The position numbers and the translations under genes are program-made. From positions 1 to 19,748 of the forward strand of contig JBOGXF010000050.1 of the NCBI GenBank assembly GCA_050694275.1: a stretch of DNA of 19,748 nt, read 5' to 3'. Every line of letters starts with the position of its first letter. Position 1 is the first letter of the stretch. This DNA is from JBOGXF01 sp050694275 (GTDB taxonomy: Bacteria; Actinomycetota; CADDZG01; WHSQ01). The notes under the pieces were generated by a model. The model was given only the letters and a program-made list of their open reading frames with translations. It searched no databases and was not told the DNA's origin. Of the stretch, positions 6,396 through 13,578 are shown piece by piece.

Positions 6396-6590
6396 ATGCC
6401 GAAGATGAAGAGCCACCGGGGGGCCGCCAAGAGGTTCAAGGTGTCGGGTGGCAACAAGATCTTCCGACGCCGCGCGTTCGGCCAGCACTACTTCGAGGGG
6501 CGCTCACAGAGGCGGATCAGGCGGGAGAAGAAGATGGACGAGGTGTCGCGGCCTGATCGCCAGCGCGTCCGCAGGCTGCTCGGCAAGTAG
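6396..6590 (+). CDS. rpmI: 50S ribosomal protein L35
   Basis: The 64-residue basic protein has the full L35 pattern: MPKMKSHRGAAKRFKVSGG at the start, then FRRRAFGQHYFEGRS and a basic C-terminus ending RRLLGK. It binds 23S rRNA during 50S assembly. It begins 3 nt after the infC stop, with GGGAGG inside the end of infC as ribosome binding site, so it is translated with infC. Confidence 0.97.
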   Translation: MPKMKSHRGAAKRFKVSGGNKIFRRRAFGQHYFEGRSQRRIRREKKMDEVSRPDRQRVRRLLGK

Positions 6591-6602
6591 GAGGGAAGGG
6601 AC

Positions 6603-6968
6603 ATGCCACGCGTCAAGCGCAGCGTCACGGGAAGAAAGAGACGCCGCGCCGTTCTCAAGCAGGCGAAGGGTTATTACTCGTCTCGAGGAAAGCACTTTCG
6701 CGCGGCGCGCGAGCAGCTCTTGCACTCGGGCGTGTACGCCTTTCGGGACCGGCGTGCGCGCAAGGGGGACTTCAGGCGCCTGTGGATCACCCGGATCAAC
6801 GCAGCCGCACGCAACCAGGGCCTCTCGTACAGCAGGTTCATGGCGGGTTTGCGCCTCGCCGAGGTCGAGGTCGACCGCAAGGTCCTCGCCGAGCTTGCGG
6901 TCAACGAGCCGGGGGCGTTTGCCGAGCTCGTCGAGGTCGCCAAGCAGTCGCTCGAGAAGAGCCACTGA
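6603..6968 (+). CDS. rplT: 50S ribosomal protein L20
   Basis: The 121-residue product shows the L20 pattern: PRVKRSVTGRKRRRAVLKQAKGYY, SRGKHFRAAREQ, the FRDRRARKGDFRRLWITRINAAAR signature, then YSRFMAGL and a C-terminal AFAELVEVAKQSL. L20 is needed for early 50S assembly and in several phyla represses its own operon by binding the infC leader. AGGAGGGAAGGG gives a strong ribosome binding site 12 nt after rpmI. Confidence 0.97.
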   Translation: MPRVKRSVTGRKRRRAVLKQAKGYYSSRGKHFRAAREQLLHSGVYAFRDRRARKGDFRRLWITRINAAARNQGLSYSRFMAGLRLAEVEVDRKVLAELAVNEPGAFAELVEVAKQSLEKSH

Positions 6969-7012
6969 TGAGTGCAAAGGTTTCGGCGCCGCGCTAGCCG
7001 CGCCGACGGGCT

Positions 7013-7831
7013 TTGTGCTCACGAGAAGAACTGCTTTCGAGTCTTCGCAACCCCAGGGTCCAGGCCGCCCGCAAGCTTCTGCGCCGGGCGCACCGCGAAC
7101 GGGAACGCGCGTTCCTGATCGAGGGCCCCGTGATGATCCTCGAGGCCCTGGCCTCCGACGCCCCGCTGCGCGAGATCTTCGTCGCGCCGGACGCACCGCA
7201 CGCCCAGGAGGTCATGGACTCGGCGCGCTCGAAGAACGTAACCGTCCATCCGGTCACCGCCTCGGTTGCCGCTGCGCTGTCGGACACGGTCACGACCCAG
7301 GGGGCGATCGCGGTCGCCGACATCCCCGATCGATCGCTCGCGGAGATCGGCGCCGGACCGAGCTTGGTCCTGGTCCTGGCGGACGTCAGGGATCCGGGCA
7401 ACGCCGGCACGCTTATCCGCTCGGCCGTCGCCTCGGGGGCCGATGCGGTCGTGTTCTGTCAGGGCGCGGTCGACCCTTTTAACCCCAAGACCGTTCGCGC
7501 TGCCGCGGGATCGGTGTTTCGCGGCCACATCGTCTCCGGGGTGAGCCTGGCCGATGCGGCCGAGCAGCTCCGCGCGTGGGGTCTTGTTCTGCTGGGCGCC
7601 GACGCGCGGGCGGGGAAGTCCGCGTTCGACACAGATCTCGGCCGGCCGCTCGCCTTCGTGGTGGGAAACGAGGCCTGGGGCATGACCGACGAAGCAAGGG
7701 CGGCGGTCGACGAGGTCGTCGGCATCCCGATGCCGGGAGGGGTGGAGTCGCTGAACGCCGGAATCGCCGGCTCGATCCTGCTGTTCGAGGCCGTCCGCCA
7801 GCGTGGGGCTGGCTTATCCTCGTCGTCTTGA
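7013..7831 (+). CDS. tsnR: SpoU/TrmH-family RNA 2'-O-methyltransferase
   Basis: The product (272 residues) is a SPOUT-class methyltransferase that uses S-adenosylmethionine to methylate a ribose in rRNA or tRNA. The N-terminal substrate-binding domain (about 1-95) begins SLRNPRVQAARKLLRR and contains FLIEGP. The catalytic domain carries motif 1 (RDPGNAGTLIRSA), motif 2 (FVVGNEAWGM) and motif 3 (IPMPGGVESLNAGIAGSILLFE), which form the trefoil knot. The TTG start at 7013 is the only one near the conserved N-terminus; its ribosome binding site is weak. The same gene follows rplT in M. tuberculosis, where it is called tsnR. The exact target nucleotide is unknown. Its stop overlaps the kinase start (TGATG). 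Confidence 0.88.
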   Translation: MCSREELLSSLRNPRVQAARKLLRRAHRERERAFLIEGPVMILEALASDAPLREIFVAPDAPHAQEVMDSARSKNVTVHPVTASVAAALSDTVTTQGAIAVADIPDRSLAEIGAGPSLVLVLADVRDPGNAGTLIRSAVASGADAVVFCQGAVDPFNPKTVRAAAGSVFRGHIVSGVSLADAAEQLRAWGLVLLGADARAGKSAFDTDLGRPLAFVVGNEAWGMTDEARAAVDEVVGIPMPGGVESLNAGIAGSILLFEAVRQRGAGLSSSS

Positions 7832-8520
7832 TGGACGACACGCGCTTCGCCGACATGATCTCGAAGATCGCCCACGAGCTGCGCTCGCCCCTGACCTCGG
7901 TCAAGGGGTTCTCGTCGACCCTCGTCAAGCGCTGGGACCGCTTCACCGACGAGCAGCGCTTTCAGTTCGTCGAGACCATCAATCAAGACGCCGAGCGGAT
8001 GGCCCGGATCGTGTCCGAGGTCCTCGACCTCGCCCGGCTCGAGTCGGGCCGGCTCGAGCTCACCAGCGTCGTGACCAGGCTCGCCCCCATTGCCACCGCG
8101 GCGGCTGAGCAGGTCTCGGCGCTCCCCGGCGCGGAGCGAATACAAGTGCAGGTCGATGACGGCATCGAGGTCTGGGGCGACCCTGCCCGGCTTGAGCACG
8201 TGCTCGGCAACCTCGTCGAGAACGCGGTGAAGTTTTCCGACGAGGGCCCGATCGTGGTCTCGGCGCAGACGATCCCGGACGACCGGGTCGAGATCACGGT
8301 GACGGACGAGGGAGTGGGCATAGACGGCGACCGGGTCGCGGGGTTGTTCTCCGGCCCGGCGCCGGCGGGACAGCGGAAGGGGCCGAGCGGGACCGGTCTC
8401 GGCCTGTATCTCACGCGCCGCTTGGTCGAGGCACACGGCGGAAAGATCGCAGTCGAAAGCGAGCCCGGACAAGGCTCGACGTTCACCGTGACCCTGCCCT
8501 CGAAGGGGCCCGAGTCGTGA
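7831..8520 (+). CDS. Small orphan sensor histidine kinase core
   Basis: The 229-residue protein is almost only a kinase core. A dimerisation and phosphoacceptor helix carries the H-box (ISKIAHELRSPLTSVKGF, His15). The HATPase domain has an N-box (NLVENAVKFS), G1 (DEGVGIDGD) and G2 (GTGLGLYL), and ends TFTVTLPS. There is no membrane segment, PAS or other sensor domain, so it is cytoplasmic and must take its signal from a partner. No response regulator is in the window. The ATG at 7831 shares an A with the methyltransferase stop, and its own stop overlaps pheS, so it is co-translated with translation genes. I recall a sensor kinase in the same slot in Streptomyces. The function is unknown. Confidence 0.9.
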   Translation: MDDTRFADMISKIAHELRSPLTSVKGFSSTLVKRWDRFTDEQRFQFVETINQDAERMARIVSEVLDLARLESGRLELTSVVTRLAPIATAAAEQVSALPGAERIQVQVDDGIEVWGDPARLEHVLGNLVENAVKFSDEGPIVVSAQTIPDDRVEITVTDEGVGIDGDRVAGLFSGPAPAGQRKGPSGTGLGLYLTRRLVEAHGGKIAVESEPGQGSTFTVTLPSKGPES

Positions 8521-9581
8521 GTGTGCGCGACGAGATCCGCGCCGGCCTCGAGGCGGCACGCGCCGAGGGCCTGAGCGCGATCTCGCAGGCCGCCGACCTC
8601 GCATCCCTGGACGACGCACGAACGCGCGCGCTCGGGCGCAAGGCCGCGCTGTCCCGGGCGCGCGCTCGGCTGGGGGAGCTGTCCGAGGACGAGCGCAGGG
8701 AGCTCGGCCGCGTCGCGAACGAGGTGCAGGAGGCGCTCGAAGCGGCCCTTGACGAGAAGCATCGGTCGTTCGAGGCCGTCGAGCGTGAGCAGAGGTGGGA
8801 GCGCGAGAAGATCGACGTGACGCTGCCGGGCGAGGCTCCGGCGGGGGGCACGATCCATCCCCTGACCCGGATGACCTGGGAGATCGTCGACATCTTCGTC
8901 GGGCTGGGGTACCGGCTGGTCGAGGGGCCCGAGGTCGAGCTCTCGACCTACAACTTCGACGCCCTGAACACTCCGCCGGCGCATCCCTCGCGCGCCCCTA
9001 CCGACACCTTCTACATCGCGGGCGAGGGCGACGATGTCTGTCTGCGGACGCAGACCTCGCCGGTCCAGATGAGGGTGATGGAATCGCAGCAGCCCCCCAT
9101 CTACGTCGTCGCCCCGGGGCGCGTGTACCGCCCCGAGACGGAGGACGCGACGCACCTTGCCGGCTTCGCGCAGCTCGAGGGCCTCGCGGTCGACGAGGGC
9201 ATCACGATGGGCGACCTGAAAGGGACGCTCGAGGCGTTCGCGCGCGAGATCTTCGGACGGGACCTAGAAGTTCGACTGCGCCCTCACTACTTCCCCTTCA
9301 CCGAGCCCTCGGCCGAGATGGACGTGCAGTGCTTCCTGTGCAGGGGGACCGATCCGCGCTGCCGCCTGTGCAAGGGGGAGGGATACATCGAGATCCTCGG
9401 GTGCGGGATGGTCGACCCCGCGCTGTTCGAGTGGGCGGGCTACGACCCCGAGCGTTACTCGGGCTTCGCCTTCGGCATGGGAATCGAGCGCATCACGGCC
9501 CTCGCACACGGGGTGCCGGACATCCGCTACTTCTGGGAGAACGATCTCCGCTTCCTGAGTCAGTTCGGAGGCGTCGCATGA
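8517..9581 (+). CDS. pheS: Phenylalanyl-tRNA synthetase alpha subunit
   Basis: The 354-residue alpha subunit carries the class II catalytic core of the (alpha-beta)2 enzyme that charges tRNA-Phe. An N-terminal coiled-coil (about 1-85) contacts the tRNA. The core includes LVEGPEVELSTYNFDALN, the LRTQTSPVQMRVM motif 2 loop, PGRVYRPETEDATHLAGFAQLEG, and motif 3 with FAFGMGIERITAL. A four-Cys segment (CFLC...CRLC, about 265-285), probably zinc-binding, is inserted before motif 3, as in many PheS. The GTG start overlaps the kinase stop (GTGA), and the stop overlaps pheT (ATGA). Confidence 0.97.
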   Translation: MSVRDEIRAGLEAARAEGLSAISQAADLASLDDARTRALGRKAALSRARARLGELSEDERRELGRVANEVQEALEAALDEKHRSFEAVEREQRWEREKIDVTLPGEAPAGGTIHPLTRMTWEIVDIFVGLGYRLVEGPEVELSTYNFDALNTPPAHPSRAPTDTFYIAGEGDDVCLRTQTSPVQMRVMESQQPPIYVVAPGRVYRPETEDATHLAGFAQLEGLAVDEGITMGDLKGTLEAFAREIFGRDLEVRLRPHYFPFTEPSAEMDVQCFLCRGTDPRCRLCKGEGYIEILGCGMVDPALFEWAGYDPERYSGFAFGMGIERITALAHGVPDIRYFWENDLRFLSQFGGVA

Positions 9582-11971
9582 GGGTGAGTCTCGGATGGCT
9601 TGAGGAGTACGTCGCCGTCGACGTGCCGATCCCAAAGCTCGCGGAGATGCTCGACATGTCCGGTACCAAGGTCGAGACGGTGGAGTCGCCCGGCGAGGGG
9701 ATCGACGGGGTCGTGGTCGCCGAGGTCGCCGGCATCTCGGAGCATCCGAACGCGGACAACCTCACGCTGGTCGACGTCAAGCTCGAGAGCGGCGACGTCG
9801 AGCGTGTCGTCTGCGGTGCCCGCAACTTCGCGGTGGGGGATCGTGTTCCGTTGGCGACCGTCGGTGCGCGCCTACCCGGGGGCCTGGAGATCGGCGAGCG
9901 CAAGATCCGCGGCGAGACCTCGCGCGGGATGCTGTGCTCGGGGATGGAGCTCGGGGTGTCCAAGGACCACTCGGGCATCCTCGTGCTGCCGATTGATGCC
10001 CCCATGGGGGCAGACATCGTCGAAACGCTTGGGCTCGACGACACGATCTTCGAGTTCGAGATCACTCCCAACCGGCCCGACTGCATGAGCATGATCGGCG
10101 TTGCGCGCGAGGTGGCTGCTCTCTTGGGCAACGAGCTCAGGATCCCGGCCGACGATCTCGTCGCGTCTCAAGACCTCGAATCGCCGGTCGAGGTCGAGAT
10201 CGCCGATCCGAGCGGCTGCCCCCGCTACCTCGCCCGCTACATCGAAGGGGTCCGGATCGGGCCGTCGCCGTCGTGGATGAGCAGGCGCCTTCTCGCCGCC
10301 GGGGTGCGGCCGATATCGAACGTCGTCGACGCGACCAACTACGTCATGCTCGAGATGGGACAGCCCCTCCACGCGTTCGACGCGGCGCTGATCAAGGATC
10401 AAAAGATCGTCGTTCGCCGAGCTCGCAAGAAGGAGCGATTCACGACGCTCGATGGCGTCGGGCGGGAGCTGCATCAGGACGACCTCTTGATCGCCGATCC
10501 GGAGCACGCGGTCGCGATCGCCGGCGTTATGGGTGGCGAGGACTCGGAGGTGTCGGACGAGACCGAAGCGGTCATCCTCGAATCCGCGTACTTCGATCCC
10601 GATTCGATCTCGTTCACCAGTCGCAGACACGGGCTGCGTACCGAGGCGTCGGCACGCTTCATGCGGGGTGCCGACCCAGAGATCGTCCCGCTCGCCGCGG
10701 CGCGCGCGGCCAAACTGATCTCGGAGACTGCCGGGGGCCGCGTCGCGGACCGCGCCGTCGACGCCTACCCGCGCGAGATCCCACGGCGCAGGATCACGCT
10801 GCGCCCGGCCCGCTCGGACGCTCTGCTCGGCATCGCCGTCACACCAGACCGCCAAGCGAACTATCTGAGGTCGATCGGCTTGGGTGTCACCGAGAGCGAC
10901 GGATCGATCGAGGTCGAGGTGCCCGGCTTCCGCGGCGACCTCACGCGCGAGGTCGACCTCATCGAGGAGGTCGCCCGCCTCGCGGGCTTCGACCGGTTGC
11001 CGTCCACGATCCCGCCGGGGCGCATCGGGGGGCTCGAGCCGGACCAGACGGTGCAGCGCCAGGTCCGCAGAGCGCTCGTCGGGATGGGTGTAAGCGAGGC
11101 GTGGACGAACTCGTTCGGCTCGCCGCGCGACAACGACGACCAGGGCCTGCCGGATGACCACCCCGCCCGCCGAATGGTGATGCTGGCGAACCCGGTCTCG
11201 GAGGACCACCCGGCGCTTCGCACGAGTCTGATACCGAACCTGTTGCGCTCGGTCGCCCGCAACGTCGCCCACCATGCCGAGGGCACCGCGCTGTTCGAGA
11301 TCGCGCGCGTCTACGAGCCGACCGGCGAGCAGCTGCCTCAAGAGGCCGACGTTGTCGCCGCGGCCTTCTGCGGGCATCGGGCGGGCAAGTCGTGGATCCG
11401 GGGCGAGTTCGCGTGGGACTTCTTTGGAGCCAAGGGCGTGATCGAGCGGCTGTGCCTGGCCCTGCGGACACCCGCCCCGGTCTTCGAGCCGGCGGCCGGT
11501 ATGCCGTTTCATCCCACCCGGGCGGCAAGCGTCCTCCTTGCCGGCACGACGTGGGGTGCGCTGGGGGAGATCCATCCGGAGGTCTGCGAGCGGTTCGCGG
11601 TGCCCGAGGGCACCGTCGTCTTCGAGCTCGGGCTCGCGCCCCTTCTCGCCGCCCTTCCGGGGCGGCCCCGGATCGAGGATCTCCCGCGCTTTCCGGCCAA
11701 CTACATCGACCTCGCGGTCGTGGTCGACGAGTCGGTGCCGGCCGGCGAGGTCGAGAGCGTCGTCGCTGAGGTCGGTGCGCCCGAGGTCACTGCGGTTCGA
11801 TTGTTCGACATCTACCGGGGCGAGCAGATCCCGGACGGCAAGAAGAGCCTTGCCTACGCTCTCGAGGTGCGCGTCCCCGATCGATCGGTCACCGACGAAG
11901 AGGCTCTCGCGGTGCGCGATCGCATCGTCGAGGCTTTGGTTGGGCGCGTCGGCGGGACGCTACGAGGGTGA
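9578..11971 (+). CDS. pheT: Phenylalanyl-tRNA synthetase beta subunit
   Basis: The 797-residue beta subunit has the normal bacterial domain order: an N-terminal domain starting MRVSLGWLEEYV; an EMAP-like tRNA-binding OB fold (about 40-150, ISEHPNADNLTLVDV and GETSRGMLCSGMELG); the B3/B4 editing domain (ISNVVDATNYVMLEMGQPLHAFD) that hydrolyses Tyr-tRNA-Phe; the B5 domain; the catalytic-like domain; and a C-terminal ferredoxin-fold anticodon-binding domain (about 700-797, beginning near RFPANYIDLAVVVDE). The length matches the family. ATG 9578 overlaps the pheS stop. A much longer open frame runs upstream through pheS but is not coding there. The stop overlaps argF. Confidence 0.97.
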   Translation: MRVSLGWLEEYVAVDVPIPKLAEMLDMSGTKVETVESPGEGIDGVVVAEVAGISEHPNADNLTLVDVKLESGDVERVVCGARNFAVGDRVPLATVGARLPGGLEIGERKIRGETSRGMLCSGMELGVSKDHSGILVLPIDAPMGADIVETLGLDDTIFEFEITPNRPDCMSMIGVAREVAALLGNELRIPADDLVASQDLESPVEVEIADPSGCPRYLARYIEGVRIGPSPSWMSRRLLAAGVRPISNVVDATNYVMLEMGQPLHAFDAALIKDQKIVVRRARKKERFTTLDGVGRELHQDDLLIADPEHAVAIAGVMGGEDSEVSDETEAVILESAYFDPDSISFTSRRHGLRTEASARFMRGADPEIVPLAAARAAKLISETAGGRVADRAVDAYPREIPRRRITLRPARSDALLGIAVTPDRQANYLRSIGLGVTESDGSIEVEVPGFRGDLTREVDLIEEVARLAGFDRLPSTIPPGRIGGLEPDQTVQRQVRRALVGMGVSEAWTNSFGSPRDNDDQGLPDDHPARRMVMLANPVSEDHPALRTSLIPNLLRSVARNVAHHAEGTALFEIARVYEPTGEQLPQEADVVAAAFCGHRAGKSWIRGEFAWDFFGAKGVIERLCLALRTPAPVFEPAAGMPFHPTRAASVLLAGTTWGALGEIHPEVCERFAVPEGTVVFELGLAPLLAALPGRPRIEDLPRFPANYIDLAVVVDESVPAGEVESVVAEVGAPEVTAVRLFDIYRGEQIPDGKKSLAYALEVRVPDRSVTDEEALAVRDRIVEALVGRVGGTLRG

Positions 11972-12894
11972 GCGGGATGGCCACGCGCGACTTCCTGTCG
12001 GTCGACGATCTCTCTCCGCAGGAGCTCGTGGAGCTCATCGACGACGCCGACAAGATGAAGGCTCGGCCGGGCTCGTACAAGGCCAAGCTCGACGGTCTCC
12101 AAATCGCGCTCATCTTCGAAAAGCCCTCGACCCGCACGCGCGTCTCGTTCGAGGTCGCGGTCACGTCGATGGGGGGATCGGCAATCGTGTTGCGGAGCGA
12201 CGAGCTGCAACTAGGACGGGGAGAGACGATCGAGGATACCGGTCGTGTCCTGTCCCGTTACGTCGACGCACTCGTCGTGCGGACCTTCGAGCAGGAACGA
12301 CTCGAGCGTCTCGCTCACGGCGCGACCGTCCCCGTGATCAACGCGCTGAGCGATTACTCGCACCCCTGTCAGGCTCTCGCCGACCTCCAGACGATTCGGG
12401 AGCAGAAGGGTCGCCTCGACGGACTGGCCCTCGGCTACGTGGGCGACGGCAACAACGTCGCGCACTCGCTCATGCTCGGCGGCGCGAAGGTCGGCATGCA
12501 CGTGCGCGTGGCGACGCCCGCGGGATACGAACCGTCCCCTCAGGTCACGACACGGGCGGGCGAGATCGCCGCCGAGACCGGTGGAACGGTCACCGTCACC
12601 AACGTCGTCGCCGAGGCCGCCTCCGATGCCGACGTGCTTTACACGGACGTGTGGGCGAGCATGGGACAGGAGAAGGAATCGGAATCACGCGCCGCGGCGT
12701 TCGAGCGTTTTCGGCTCGACTCCGATGTCGTCGAGCTCGCGGGCGGCGAGGTCATCGTGATGCACTGCCTTCCGGCGCACCGCGGCGAAGAGATCGCGGC
12801 CGACGTCATCGACGGCGAGCGCTCGGTCGTGTGGGATCAGGCCGAGAACCGCCTCCACACGCAGAAGGCGCTGCTGGTCCGGTTCCTGACTTGA
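11968..12894 (+). CDS. argF: Ornithine carbamoyltransferase
   Basis: The 308-residue enzyme condenses ornithine and carbamoyl phosphate to citrulline in arginine synthesis. The carbamoyl-phosphate loop STRTR is at 54-58 and HPCQ at 132-135. The ornithine-binding and catalytic HCLPAHRG is at 266-273 (Cys267). HPCQ and HCLP distinguish it from aspartate carbamoyltransferase. GTG 11968 overlaps the pheT stop (GTGA); ATG 11977 is a second possible start. In M. tuberculosis argC, argJ, argB and argD lie between pheT and argF, and argR, argG and argH follow. Here none of these is present, so the rest of the pathway must lie elsewhere or be missing. A role in arginine degradation is less likely in this setting. 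Confidence 0.95.
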   Translation: MSGMATRDFLSVDDLSPQELVELIDDADKMKARPGSYKAKLDGLQIALIFEKPSTRTRVSFEVAVTSMGGSAIVLRSDELQLGRGETIEDTGRVLSRYVDALVVRTFEQERLERLAHGATVPVINALSDYSHPCQALADLQTIREQKGRLDGLALGYVGDGNNVAHSLMLGGAKVGMHVRVATPAGYEPSPQVTTRAGEIAAETGGTVTVTNVVAEAASDADVLYTDVWASMGQEKESESRAAAFERFRLDSDVVELAGGEVIVMHCLPAHRGEEIAADVIDGERSVVWDQAENRLHTQKALLVRFLT

Positions 12895-13496
12895 GGGCCA
12901 CCCGCCTGACCAAACCGTTCTACGCGCGCGACGCGCTTGAGGTCGCGCACGATCTCATCGGCTGCGTCTTTGTGCACGAGCTTCCGGAGGAACGAGTGGC
13001 CATCCGGCTCGTCGAAGCCGAGGCGTACCGCGGCACGCAGGATCCCGGATCGCACGGCTACCGGGGGCCGACTCCGCGCAACCGCACCATGTACGGGCCC
13101 CCCGGACGCCTGTACGTCTATTTCACCTACGGGATGCACTGGTGCGTCAACGTCGTGTGCGCGCGTGAGGGGGTGTGCGAGGCGGTCCTGCTGCGGGCGG
13201 GAGAGCCCGTCGCCGGCGTGGAGCACATGCGTGCCCGGCGACCGGGGATCGCCGACGAGCGATTGCTCGCCGCCGGGCCGGCCCGGCTCGCCCAGGCGCT
13301 GGGGATCGACCGCAGTCACGACACCGCGACCCTGCTCAGGGGAGGGCAGTTCTGGTGCGCCGAGGATTCGGAGACCGACTCCTTCCGGAAGCAGGCGACG
13401 CGGACCAAGCGGATCGGGCTCGGCACCGGCCGCGGGGACGAGTTCCCGTGGCGCTTCGTGGTCCCGGGCCACCCCTACGCGTCGCGCCGCCGCTAA
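12891..13496 (+). CDS. mpg: 3-methyladenine DNA glycosylase (AAG/MPG family)
   Basis: The 201-residue base-excision repair enzyme removes alkylated purines such as 3-methyladenine and hypoxanthine from DNA. Family features are FYARDALEVAHDLIGC, the VEAEAYRG strand with the catalytic Glu, TPRNRTMYGPPGRLYVYFTYGMHWCVNVVC, GPARLAQALGI, and an Arg-rich tail. The start is TTG 12891, overlapping the argF stop (TTGA). The reading frame is open far upstream, but only this start gives the normal family N-terminus (RLTKPFYARD). mpg lies close to tyrS in M. tuberculosis too; here the PBP gene sits between them. Confidence 0.95.
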   Translation: MRATRLTKPFYARDALEVAHDLIGCVFVHELPEERVAIRLVEAEAYRGTQDPGSHGYRGPTPRNRTMYGPPGRLYVYFTYGMHWCVNVVCAREGVCEAVLLRAGEPVAGVEHMRARRPGIADERLLAAGPARLAQALGIDRSHDTATLLRGGQFWCAEDSETDSFRKQATRTKRIGLGTGRGDEFPWRFVVPGHPYASRRR

Positions 13497-13503
13497 CAAC
13501 CCT

Positions 13504-13554
13504 CCAAGGTTGCGCATTTGAAGTCCCTGGGGACCGTGAGACGCGCAACCTTGG
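13504..13554. repeat. 12-bp perfect inverted repeat between convergent genes
   Basis: CCAAGGTTGCGC (13504-13515) and GCGCAACCTTGG (13543-13554) are perfect complements. The 27-nt spacer can itself fold (GTCC/GGAC, 13523-13534). No T-tract is present on either side. It fills most of the gap between mpg and the PBP gene, so it may end transcription from both sides or be a small dispersed repeat. Confidence 0.7.
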
Positions 13555-13578
13555 CGGCGAGTCGGGGGGTGCTGGGAA

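Noticed and set aside
6968..6997. Ten-codon mini-ORF (MSAKVSAPR) overlapping the rplT stop
   Set aside because: It could couple rplT to tsnR, but there is no evidence of conservation and its length is easily due to chance.
6984..7003. Hairpin CGGCGC/GCGCCG as an rplT terminator
   Set aside because: The stem is only 6 bp with a 10-nt loop and lacks a T-tract; the downstream gene is close and probably co-transcribed.
8795..9577. Long upstream extension of pheT
   Set aside because: It overlaps pheS in another frame; pheT homology begins exactly at ATG 9578.
11538..12890. N-terminal extension of the mpg frame through pheT and argF
   Set aside because: This part is out of frame with two well-supported genes, and only the last 201 codons show glycosylase features.
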